DNA of 15,091 nucleotides from JBHIFE01 sp046760985. Its GTDB lineage: Bacteria > Chloroflexota > Dehalococcoidia > Dehalococcoidales > RBG-16-60-22. Where the stretch lies: assembly GCA_046760985.1 (NCBI GenBank), contig JBHIFE010000028.1, positions 1 through 15,091 of the forward strand, written 5' to 3'. The notes under the pieces are model-generated. The model had not been told where the DNA came from, did not search any database, and worked only from the letters and a program-made list of their open reading frames with translations. The position numbers were made by a program, and so were the translations under genes. Position 1 is the first letter of the stretch, and every line of letters starts with the position of its first letter. Shown in pieces: positions 6,833-14,001 of the stretch.

Positions 6833-8062
6833 TTAATCACTAACGCCGGGTATAGTAGGGGGAACTAATTTAATCTTAATCCAGGAGCGCTTACCCGCCT
6901 TGATAATACTCCCGTTTTCGTAAGGGGCGGTGTTACTTGAGATTTTTTTACCATCTATACTGACCGCTCCTTGCTTAATCAACCGATTGGCTTCACTATG
7001 GCTTCCAGTCAAACCAGCTTTCACAAGCAACCGATTGATAGGAATATATTCGGACTGAAACTCAGGTATTTCTTCTGGGACTCCCCTTTTCTGAAAAACC
7101 TTAGTAAAGTTTTCTTCAGCCCCGGTGGCTTCTTCTTGGTTATAAAGCTGGGTTACAATCTCTCTAGCCAGGCGTTTCTTCAGTACCATTGGATTAACAG
7201 TTTCGTTGCCAAGCTCCTGCCTAAATTCCTCTATTTCCTCATCAGGAACATCGGTCAACAGTTCAAAGTAGTCCAGCATAAGGCTGTCAGGAATAGACAT
7301 CACCTTGCCGTATATCTCGTCAGGTGACTCAGCAACTCCGATATAGTTACCCAGGCTTTTGCTCATCTTCTGACTGCCATCAGTGCCAACGAGCAGAGGC
7401 GTCATAAAGCACTGCTGGGGGCGTTGTCCCACCATGGCTTGAAGTTCTCTTCCCACTAAGAAATTAAACTTCTGGTCAGTGCCGCCAAACTCAACATCAG
7501 ACTCTATCATCACTGAATCATAGGCTTGGAGCAGGGGATAGAGTAATTCGGTTATGGCAATAGGTCGTCCAGCATTATACCTGGCACTAAAATCCTCGCG
7601 AGCCAATAACTGGGCTACGGTAAACTTGCTGGTCAGCTGAATAACATCAGCGAGGGTAAATTTGCCAAACCACTCACTTTGCCATCTGACCTCCGTCTTT
7701 TTTCTATCAACCACCTTGAAGAACTGTTTCATATAGGTTTCAGCGTTAGCCTTAACCTCCTCCGCAGATAGCATAGGTCGGGTAACCGAAACCCCGCTTG
7801 GGTCACCAATCTGAGCTGTCCAGTCACCAACAATGAGAATCACCTGATGACCTAGCTCCTGAAATTGACGTAGTTTTCTTAGAGCCACCATATGACCCAA
7901 GTGAATGTCAGGGAAACTGGGGTCAAAACCCTCTTTCAGCCGCAACTTCTTGCCAGAGCGCAGTAGCTCAATCATCTCTTCTTCAACTATAATTTCAGCT
8001 ACCCCTCGCTTTAGCAAGCGGTTAATTTCTGAGTTGCTTATAGCTTTTTCACCAGTCTCCAT
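6833..8062 (-). CDS. tyrS: Tyrosyl-tRNA synthetase
   Basis: Charges tRNA-Tyr with tyrosine using ATP in the cytoplasm. The 409-residue class I synthetase carries the HIGH motif as HLGH (54-57, in FDPSFPDIHLGH) and the KMSKS loop at 232-236 (GSQKMSKSLGN). The tyrosine pocket segment is YDSVMIESDVEFGGTDQKFN (181-200). A C-terminal S4 RNA-binding domain runs about 342-400 (INRLLVKAGLTGSHSEANRL). The FDPSFPDIHLGH style and length fit the TyrZ-like subgroup rather than the E. coli TyrS type. The ATG at 8062 has only a weak Shine-Dalgarno. The gene begins 9 bases after the ribF stop, so co-transcription and possibly translational coupling are likely. That spacing leaves no room for a T-box leader of its own. 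Confidence 0.97.
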   Translation of the reverse strand: METGEKAISNSEINRLLKRGVAEIIVEEEMIELLRSGKKLRLKEGFDPSFPDIHLGHMVALRKLRQFQELGHQVILIVGDWTAQIGDPSGVSVTRPMLSAEEVKANAETYMKQFFKVVDRKKTEVRWQSEWFGKFTLADVIQLTSKFTVAQLLAREDFSARYNAGRPIAITELLYPLLQAYDSVMIESDVEFGGTDQKFNFLVGRELQAMVGQRPQQCFMTPLLVGTDGSQKMSKSLGNYIGVAESPDEIYGKVMSIPDSLMLDYFELLTDVPDEEIEEFRQELGNETVNPMVLKKRLAREIVTQLYNQEEATGAEENFTKVFQKRGVPEEIPEFQSEYIPINRLLVKAGLTGSHSEANRLIKQGAVSIDGKKISSNTAPYENGSIIKAGKRSWIKIKLVPPTIPGVSD

Positions 8063-8071
8063 GCCTTGTTT

Positions 8072-8995
8072 CTACCTAGAACCTAATATAACTTTGCCTC
8101 GTTCTATATCCTCGGCTATCTGTTTCTTCAGTTCCTCAGCAGTATCAAACTGCTTGTCACCGCGAAGTCTCTCCATAATATCAATCCTTAGCTCGTGCCC
8201 GTACAGGACATCATGATAGTCAAGAACGTAAACTTCCACTGTATGCTCGCGACCACCAAAGGTAGGATTTTTGCCAATATAAGTCATTGATGGATAAGCT
8301 CTGCCATTGATATAGACCCAGGTAGCATAAACGCCGTCGGCAGGCATAGCCTGCTCCGGGTCTATATCTAGATTGGCGGTAGGGAAACCCAACTTTATAC
8401 CTCGACCGGTTCCGGTAATCACCTGACCGTGAATACTAAAGGGACGACCAGCCATATTTTGCACCTTTTTCATATCCCCGCCGGTTAAAGCCTCCCTGAT
8501 TGTTGTGCTACTTACTACTTCTCCATTTATCACCACCGGGGGGACTACAGTTACGCTGAAGCCCATCTCCCGTCCCAATATATGGAGGGTATCAGCATTG
8601 CCTTCCCTGTTTCGACCCAAGGCAAAGTCGGGACCAATTACCAGCCCACGCATTCGGAGGTATTTCTTTAGCTGGCTGACGAACTGACGGGCAGTGAGCC
8701 GGGCTAATTCATTGGTAAAGGATAGAGGAATGATAGCCTCAATACCCTCCCTTTTGAGAAGATTGCTTCTTTCGGTAAGGTCAGTTAAGAACGGCAGCTT
8801 AGTCTGTGGTGACAATACCTCTTGCGGATGCTGGCGAAAGGTCACCACCCCGGAAAGCAAATTCTGTTGCTTGGCTTGCTTTATAAGCTGTGAAATCAGG
8901 TATTTATGACCAAGGTGAACCCCATCAAAAACGCCAATGGCTAATAACGTATCCTTATCGGGTGATAACCCAGCTAACTCTTCCTCTACCGACAT
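8072..8995 (-). CDS. ribF: Bifunctional riboflavin kinase/FAD synthetase
   Basis: Phosphorylates riboflavin to FMN and adenylates FMN to FAD in the cytoplasm. The 307-residue length is typical. The N-terminal FAD synthetase domain (about 1-180) shows the nucleotidyl-transferase motif GVFDGVHLGH (21-30), GPDFALGRNREGN (121-133) and SSTTIREAL (162-170). The C-terminal riboflavin kinase domain (about 183-305) shows GRGIKLGFPTANL (197-209), TYIGKNPTF (238-246) and HTVEVYVLDY (251-260) with the likely catalytic Glu254. The ATG at 8995 has AGAGG about 6 bases upstream. It is first in a two-gene ribF-tyrS unit behind a predicted promoter. I looked for an FMN riboswitch in the leader and saw none. 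Confidence 0.97.
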   Translation of the reverse strand: MSVEEELAGLSPDKDTLLAIGVFDGVHLGHKYLISQLIKQAKQQNLLSGVVTFRQHPQEVLSPQTKLPFLTDLTERSNLLKREGIEAIIPLSFTNELARLTARQFVSQLKKYLRMRGLVIGPDFALGRNREGNADTLHILGREMGFSVTVVPPVVINGEVVSSTTIREALTGGDMKKVQNMAGRPFSIHGQVITGTGRGIKLGFPTANLDIDPEQAMPADGVYATWVYINGRAYPSMTYIGKNPTFGGREHTVEVYVLDYHDVLYGHELRIDIMERLRGDKQFDTAEELKKQIAEDIERGKVILGSR

Positions 8996-9109
8996 GACTT
9001 CCTCTACGCAAGGATTGCTGATAGACTATAATCAGATAACCATAAGAATAAAATTAAAAAAGGAGATTCTAATAAATCCACGGTAATTATCAATAGCCGA
9101 GGTATTTTT

Positions 9110-9138
9110 ATACTATCATAAGCCTAATTAAGCGTCAA
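9110..9138 (-). promoter_or_regulatory. Predicted promoter of ribF-tyrS
   Basis: Minus-strand -35 TTGACG (9138-9133, 5 of 6 matches) and -10 TAGTAT (9115-9110, 4 of 6) are 17 bases apart, and TGA before the -10 gives an extended -10 context. Transcription would start near 9103, leaving a leader of about 108 bases that is A/T rich and includes a six-T run at 9061-9056. Based on consensus matching only. Confidence 0.5.
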
Positions 9139-9166
9139 CCAACTATAGTAAGACTATCGGACAATC

Positions 9167-10480
9167 TCACACCAGCCGACGGAACACTAATCCTGATGGT
9201 AGCTTGGGATAAAAGTAGGTTGATTTCCTAGACATCCTGTCACCGACATCAGCAATAGCTTTAACCACTTCTGTCTTGACCGGGCTTAGTAGGAAGGCTA
9301 GCTGGTATTCCTGGTCTAATACCTTGTTTACTGCGTCCAGTCTATCATAACTGTAGGCAAGGGAAACTGCCTCCTTATCACGGCTCAGTTCCAGTAGCTC
9401 CTCCAACATGATATGGTCAACAATACTAACCTCCAACCTTTTGTACAGCTCGGAATGAAAGTAAGGCATCATTTGGCTGGTAACAGTAAAGTCACGCAGT
9501 CTCAGCAGAAAAAGGTGCTCCCTTGTCAGTCCAAAAAGGATTACTCTCACCTGATTTGTTTCCTCGGTCAACAAATTATCAACTTGTTGCCAGACATCAG
9601 GCATACTCAACAGTAATTCCTCAATTTCAAAGAAGGATTTTAGCTTAGTCATCAGCCCCTCAAGGGTTGACTTTGGCAAGCCACGAACCAGCCGGTGGGG
9701 AGGTAAGATAATAAGTCCCGGGTCAGCAAAATCCACCAGCGTCATCATCACAAAATTAAATCCTTCATCTCCCGACACCGATGAAGCATAGGCACACCGT
9801 TCACGCCGGTAAGTAAGCGCACTCTCATAGCGATGATGCCCATCAGCGATATAAAGCGGTTGATTAGCTAGGCTACTGCGTATTTGGTCAATAATCTCAG
9901 ACTCAGTGATAGCCCAGATATTGTGTCTCTCCCCGGTAGCAGTGCTGAAACTAATTATAGGCTTGCCTTGCTCTTGGGCAACCAAAAATGAGGCGACCCG
10001 CTGTCCTTGGTCTTCAAACAGAGCCAGAATTGAACTGGTATTAGCCCGGAGTGCCCATAACAGACTTAATCGGTCGCCTTTAGGTTCAGCCAGTGTGCCC
10101 TCATGAGGGCGAACAACCATCTTATCCCATTCTTCCAACCTAACCGCAACGATTATACCACGGCGTCTATATTCCCTTCCCCAGAGAGTGAAATGGTGGT
10201 CATGAAGATAAATAGCTGGCGTCTCATCAACCTCAAGGATGCCTTCCTTTAGCCATTGCTCTAGGGTAGCTGCCGAACGAGTATATTTATTATTCACCGC
10301 TACGTCCTGGGGTAACTCACGGCTAAACTCCAACCGGACAAAATTATGTTCACTCTGATGATAAAGTTCTTGCTGCATCTGTGGGGTGATAATGTCATAG
10401 GGCGGGCAAATAACTGCCGCCAGGTCATTAATCAGCGACTTATTGTAGTGCACACCGCAAAAGGGATGAATCTCAGCCAC
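9167..10480 (-). CDS. DUF1015 family protein
   Basis: Conserved family without an experimentally assigned function that I can state with certainty. The 437-residue product carries the family landmarks: VICPPYD (23-29), RPHEGT (124-129), YIADGHHRYESAL (210-222) and the C-terminal block MSRKSTYFYPKLPSGLV (416-432). No membrane segment or signal is visible, so it is probably cytoplasmic. The DGHHR core resembles the signature of the ParB/sulfiredoxin fold, which includes free-serine kinases; that link is inference from the motif. The start is GTG at 10480 with AGGA about 10-12 bases upstream. It begins 36 bases after a class V aminotransferase and shares its direction, so the two probably form an operon. 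From memory, this family often neighbours serine-biosynthesis genes (serA and aminotransferases), which supports a role in serine or phosphoserine metabolism. Confidence 0.9.
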   Translation of the reverse strand: MAEIHPFCGVHYNKSLINDLAAVICPPYDIITPQMQQELYHQSEHNFVRLEFSRELPQDVAVNNKYTRSAATLEQWLKEGILEVDETPAIYLHDHHFTLWGREYRRRGIIVAVRLEEWDKMVVRPHEGTLAEPKGDRLSLLWALRANTSSILALFEDQGQRVASFLVAQEQGKPIISFSTATGERHNIWAITESEIIDQIRSSLANQPLYIADGHHRYESALTYRRERCAYASSVSGDEGFNFVMMTLVDFADPGLIILPPHRLVRGLPKSTLEGLMTKLKSFFEIEELLLSMPDVWQQVDNLLTEETNQVRVILFGLTREHLFLLRLRDFTVTSQMMPYFHSELYKRLEVSIVDHIMLEELLELSRDKEAVSLAYSYDRLDAVNKVLDQEYQLAFLLSPVKTEVVKAIADVGDRMSRKSTYFYPKLPSGLVFRRLV

Positions 10481-10516
10481 GCTTACTTTCCTATCTAACT
10501 AAATCCAGCGTAAGAC

Positions 10517-11707
10517 TTATTTATTCTTCAGGATTTGGCTAGCAGCCATTATCCCCATCCCGGGTTCCACAGGGTAACCTTCTGCCGCCAGTATTTTTTC
10601 CAGGGCAGTAAGGAGAAGGAGCACATTCTCCGCAGTAGAAGAATGCCCCATAAGTCCGACACGCCAGATCTGCCCTTTCAATGGCCCTAAGCCTCCTCCA
10701 ATTTCGATACCGAATTCATAGAGGAGTCTCTGTCTTACCCGTAGGTCATCCACGCCTGGTGGGATACGCACTGACGTCAGGCTGCTCAGTCGGTAACCTT
10801 CCTGAGCATGCAGCGTCAACCCCATAGCCTGAAGCCCAGCCTGAAGGGCGGAGCCATGCCTGAGGTGACGTTGCCAACGAGCTTCCAGACCCTCCTCAGC
10901 AATTAGAGCTAAAGCCTCATGGAGAGCGTAGAACAGCGATACGGGTGCAGTGTGGTGATACGTCCGGTTGTTGCCAGTCCAGTAGGCAGAGAGTAGCAAG
11001 AGGTCCAAATAGAAACTGGGCAACTTATGGGTGCGTGACTGAAGCACAGCCAGGGCAGCTGGGCTGGCGGTGAAGGGAGCGAGACCGGGGGGAGCACCGA
11101 TGCATTTTTGCGAGCCACTGTAGCAAATGTCAATTCCCCAATCGTCCACTGCTACCTCATGTCCTCCCAGGGAGGTAACAGCGTCCACCAAAAACAGGGC
11201 TTCATATTGCTTGGCAAGCTGTGAAGCTTCAACCAAGGGTTGCAGGACACCAGTGGAAGTCTCAGCGTGAACCAATGCCACCAGCTTCACTCGTTTCCGG
11301 GCTTTTAGTGCTGCTTCGATAGCCTCCGGTTCGATGTGTCGCCCCCACTCTGCGGGCACCTGGATTACTGTAGCACCACACCTCTGGGCAATATTCACCA
11401 TCCGTTCCCCGAAAAACCCGTTAACGCCGATGACAGCAGCATCCCCTGGTTCCAGAAAATTGCACAAGCTGGCCTCCATTCCGGCTGAGCCGGTACCAGA
11501 GATAGCAATGGTAAGCTTACTCTTCGTCTGGAAGAGAAAACGAAGCAGGTTCACAGTATCATCCATGACACTGAGACAGTAGGGGTCTAGGTATCCCACT
11601 ATGGGTGAAAGCATCGCCTCTTGAACACGGGGATGAACATTAGCGGGTCCAGGACCAAGGAGAATTCGGTATGGAGGATTCAGATCCTGATGAGAAACCT
11701 CAGCCAT
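10517..11707 (-). CDS. Second class V aminotransferase (serine/alanine-glyoxylate type)
   Basis: PLP enzyme paralogous to the one at 5548-6642 and predicted to move amino groups among alanine, serine, glyoxylate and pyruvate. With the ATG at 11707 it has 396 residues. Motifs: LLGPGPANVHP (17-27), SGTGSAGMEA (70-79), HAETSTG (147-153), VDAVTSLGG with Asp175, SGSQKCIGAPPG with the Schiff-base Lys201, and WRVGLMGH with the likely substrate-binding Arg349. An upstream in-frame TTG at 11761 would add 18 residues ahead of the family start but has no good ribosome site. AAGGAG precedes the ATG by 10 bases. Hand-counted samples give about 55-57% GC against about 45-48% in neighbours, suggesting a different history. 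It is followed 36 bases later by the DUF1015 gene. The substrate is not decidable from sequence. Confidence 0.92.
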   Translation of the reverse strand: MAEVSHQDLNPPYRILLGPGPANVHPRVQEAMLSPIVGYLDPYCLSVMDDTVNLLRFLFQTKSKLTIAISGTGSAGMEASLCNFLEPGDAAVIGVNGFFGERMVNIAQRCGATVIQVPAEWGRHIEPEAIEAALKARKRVKLVALVHAETSTGVLQPLVEASQLAKQYEALFLVDAVTSLGGHEVAVDDWGIDICYSGSQKCIGAPPGLAPFTASPAALAVLQSRTHKLPSFYLDLLLLSAYWTGNNRTYHHTAPVSLFYALHEALALIAEEGLEARWQRHLRHGSALQAGLQAMGLTLHAQEGYRLSSLTSVRIPPGVDDLRVRQRLLYEFGIEIGGGLGPLKGQIWRVGLMGHSSTAENVLLLLTALEKILAAEGYPVEPGMGIMAASQILKNK

Positions 11708-11717
11708 AAGCGATCGA

Positions 11718-11723
11718 CTCCTT
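11718..11723 (-). promoter_or_regulatory. Shine-Dalgarno AAGGAG that decides the aminotransferase start
   Basis: AAGGAG lies 10 bases upstream of the ATG at 11707 and downstream of the alternative TTG at 11761, so it supports the shorter protein. The remaining gap up to the hppA stop (11724-11827) shows no convincing promoter; only a small CTAC/GTAG palindrome is visible. Confidence 0.6.
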
Positions 11724-11827
11724 TTTCTGGATTTCAATAACAGCCACACAAATGAACTCAAAGTCTACTATTCGCTATTCCCAGACAAAGAGTATCACCT
11801 ACTTCAAGTAGAGCCAGCCGAGCAAGT

Positions 11828-13840
11828 TTATAGGGCAACCAGCATTACGAAGACCGGACCGAAAATTACGGCAACTTTACCAACCAGCTTAATCAGTATA
11901 TTAAGTGAGGGTCCAGCCGTATCCTTGAAGGGGTCGCCCACGGTATCACCGATAACTGCCGCTTTGTGCGGGTCACTGCCTTTGCCCCCCAGATTGCCAG
12001 CCTCAATGAATTTTTTGGCATTATCCCAGGCACCACCAGCATTAGCCATCATTACGGCTATCAGAAACCCGGTTAGCAATGCCCCCATCAGCAGACCAGC
12101 AACTGCTTCCGGTCCCAGGGTAAAACCTAATAGGAGAGGCACCGTCAGTACCAGTACCCCGGGGAATAGCATTGACTTCAACGCTCTTTTGGTAGCGATG
12201 TCAACACAGCTCACATAATCAGGCTTGGCTTGACCTTCCATCAGTCCCTTAATTTCTCGGAACTGTCGCCTGACTTCATTAACGGTGGCAAAGGCACCAT
12301 CGCTGACACCTCGCATCGCCAAGGCACAGAAGATAAAGGTGAGCACGCCGCCAATCAGTATTCCAGCAATCACACCAACGCTCGTCAGACTAGCGATGTC
12401 AATTTTAACTACTTCAAAATAGGTAGCTAACCAGGCTAAGGAAGCTAAGGCAGCCGAGGCAATGGCAAAGCCTTTACCCAAAGCAGCGGTGGTATTGCCT
12501 ACCGAGTCCAGGGCTTCACAGCGTTCCCTCACCTCCTTGCCCAAGCCAGCCATCTGGGCAATACCCGCCGAATTATCTGCTATCGGTCCATAACAATCCA
12601 TAGCCAATAACATCCCCAAATTAATCAACATCCCCATTGATGCAATCGCTATACCCAGCAGTCCACCGAAAATATAGGCAAGCACAGTAGCAATGACCAC
12701 CAGAATTACCGGTAGAATAGTGCTCATCATACCGGTGGCAATACCTTCAATAATAGTAACTGCCGCACCGGTCTCGGCGGCTCTGGCTATTTTCTTTGCC
12801 GGTCTGTGTTCTGCTGAAGTAAAGTATTCGGTTGCCTGCCCGATTAAGAACCCACAGATTAAACCAGATATTAGCGCCCAGAACAGTCCCCATTCACCAA
12901 CATAAAACCAGATAATAACGGCACTAGCCGCTATCATTAGGCTGTTGCTGACATAGACTCCCGTGTTCATGGCTCGGTGCGCCCTGGCGACCTGCTTTTC
13001 AAAGTCAGCCTCAACATCCTTGGGTCTGACCGAGAGGGCACCAATAATGGAAACCACTACACCGGCAGCAGCAAGTAGCAGCGGCAAAAACATCCCTTTT
13101 ACCACACCAAAAACAACTACCCCCAAAACCATTGAGGCGGCGATAGCAGAGACATAGGACTCGTACAGGTCAGAGCCCATGCCAGCAACATCACCAACAT
13201 TATCACCAACATTATCGGCAATTACCGCCGGGTTTCGGGGGTCGTCTTCAGGAATGCCCTTCTCCACCTTGCCCACCAAATCAGCACCGACATCAGCACT
13301 CTTGGTAAAGATACCACCACCAGCCCTCAAGAATAGAGCTACTGAAGAGGCACCAAAGGCAAAACCCAGCCAAACATGGGTGTCCTCCCAGATGAAGGCG
13401 ATGATAGATAGTCCCAGCAAGCCCAAGCCAACCACGCAAAAGCCCATCACCGCTCCGCTGGAGAAGGCAATCTTCAATCCCCTAGCCCAGCTACCAATGG
13501 CAGCATTGGCAGTTCTGGCATTAGCTAAAGTAGCAATATTCATCCCCAAAAAGCCAGCCAGGGCTGAAGTGAAAGTGCCACAGACATAGGCTATGCCCAC
13601 TAAAGGTCTGGGTTCGATAAAAATAGCCAGGACAACAAATACTACTATGGTGAAGATAATCAAGGTGGTGAACTCACGGCGTAAGAAAGCCATCGCTCCC
13701 TGCCGGATGGCAAGGGAAATCTCCCTCATCCTCTCGTTACCGGCGCTCTCACGAAGTATGATGGTTACCAGGTAACCAACAAAGCCTAGAGCTAGAACTC
13801 CAGCCACCAGTACCGGTATTTTTAGACCCAGCGTTTCTAT
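11828..13840 (-). CDS. hppA: Membrane-bound ion-pumping pyrophosphatase
   Basis: Multi-spanning membrane enzyme that couples pyrophosphate hydrolysis to pumping of H+ or Na+. From the proposed start it has 670 residues, near the lower end for the family, with many hydrophobic segments. Substrate-site motifs: DVGADLVGKVE (183-193), DNVGDNVGDVAGMGSDL (209-225), ADNSAGIAQMA (about 421-431) and GDTVGDPFKDT (631-641). GNTTAA has alanine (452) where potassium-independent enzymes carry lysine, so it should be K+-stimulated. Glu227 in SDLYES sits where Na+-pumping members carry their gate glutamate, though some H+ pumps share it. A start at GTG 13807 has no ribosome site and would cut 11 residues off the first membrane helix. 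The in-frame ATA at 13840 has a consensus GGAGG 7 bases upstream, giving METLGLKIPVLV. It lies alone behind its own predicted promoter. Confidence 0.94.
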   Translation of the reverse strand: METLGLKIPVLVAGVLALGFVGYLVTIILRESAGNERMREISLAIRQGAMAFLRREFTTLIIFTIVVFVVLAIFIEPRPLVGIAYVCGTFTSALAGFLGMNIATLANARTANAAIGSWARGLKIAFSSGAVMGFCVVGLGLLGLSIIAFIWEDTHVWLGFAFGASSVALFLRAGGGIFTKSADVGADLVGKVEKGIPEDDPRNPAVIADNVGDNVGDVAGMGSDLYESYVSAIAASMVLGVVVFGVVKGMFLPLLLAAAGVVVSIIGALSVRPKDVEADFEKQVARAHRAMNTGVYVSNSLMIAASAVIIWFYVGEWGLFWALISGLICGFLIGQATEYFTSAEHRPAKKIARAAETGAAVTIIEGIATGMMSTILPVILVVIATVLAYIFGGLLGIAIASMGMLINLGMLLAMDCYGPIADNSAGIAQMAGLGKEVRERCEALDSVGNTTAALGKGFAIASAALASLAWLATYFEVVKIDIASLTSVGVIAGILIGGVLTFIFCALAMRGVSDGAFATVNEVRRQFREIKGLMEGQAKPDYVSCVDIATKRALKSMLFPGVLVLTVPLLLGFTLGPEAVAGLLMGALLTGFLIAVMMANAGGAWDNAKKFIEAGNLGGKGSDPHKAAVIGDTVGDPFKDTAGPSLNILIKLVGKVAVIFGPVFVMLVAL

Positions 13841-13854
13841 TTGTTAACCTCCAA
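13841..13854 (-). promoter_or_regulatory. Strong Shine-Dalgarno pointing to an ATA start of hppA
   Basis: TTTGGAGG ends 7 bases before the in-frame ATA at 13840-13838, the ideal spacing. An in-frame TAA lies just upstream (13846-13844), so no earlier start exists. The GTG 11 codons further on has no comparable site. ATA is a permitted but rare bacterial initiation codon. Confidence 0.65.
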
Positions 13855-13870
13855 ATGATTCTTTCGCTCT

Positions 13871-13900
13871 ATAGTAAAAAGAAAGGTTGGTCTTTCAACC
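13871..13900 (-). terminator. Weak hairpin plus U-run in the hppA leader
   Basis: On the minus strand GGTTG and CAACC pair around AAAGAC, directly followed by TTTCTTTTT. This has the layout of an intrinsic terminator or attenuator between the translin gene and hppA. The stem is only five base pairs, so it may be fortuitous. If the predicted hppA promoter is real the hairpin falls inside its leader. Confidence 0.25.
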
Positions 13901-13945
13901 CACCTTCTACCCTACTTTTCAAGTAAAATAGATTTTAAAGACTAG

Positions 13946-13988
13946 TTTGCTCACCAAGTTACATAAGTTTAACGCATTTGTGAGCAAA
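13946..13988. repeat. Perfect 9-bp inverted repeat around the hppA promoter
   Basis: TTTGCTCAC (13946-13954) and GTGAGCAAA (13980-13988) are exact reverse complements 25 bases apart, with centres about 34 bases (just over three helical turns) apart. One arm abuts the predicted -35 and the other lies just past the predicted start, an arrangement suited to a paired operator. In transcripts reading through from the translin gene it would instead form a 9-bp hairpin. Confidence 0.6.
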
Positions 13989-13994
13989 GGTCAA
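13966..13994 (-). promoter_or_regulatory. Predicted hppA promoter
   Basis: Minus-strand -35 TTGACC (13994-13989, 5 of 6 matches) and -10 TAAACT (13971-13966, 4 of 6) are 17 bases apart, giving a start near 13959 and a leader of about 119 bases. A perfect 9-bp inverted repeat brackets the -10. Consensus-based inference. Confidence 0.45.
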
Positions 13995-14001
13995 TTATAA
14001 C

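Noticed and set aside
9056..9079. Hairpin plus six-T run in the ribF leader as an attenuator
   Set aside because: The stem (GATT/AATC) is only four to five A/T-rich pairs; too weak to call.
8996..9166. FMN riboswitch upstream of ribF
   Set aside because: The leader is A/T rich and lacks the conserved stems and purine-rich joins of the RFN element.
11708..11761. Longer start (TTG at 11761) for the second aminotransferase
   Set aside because: The extra 18 residues are unlike the family N-terminus and lack a ribosome site, while AAGGAG precedes the internal ATG at 11707.
11790..11815. CTACTTGAAGTAG palindrome as a terminator after hppA
   Set aside because: The real stem is only four base pairs and no T-run follows in the direction of transcription.
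13179..13589. 136-codon plus-strand open frame inside hppA
   Set aside because: It is an antisense shadow of the conserved, motif-rich hppA frame, a common effect of its codon bias.
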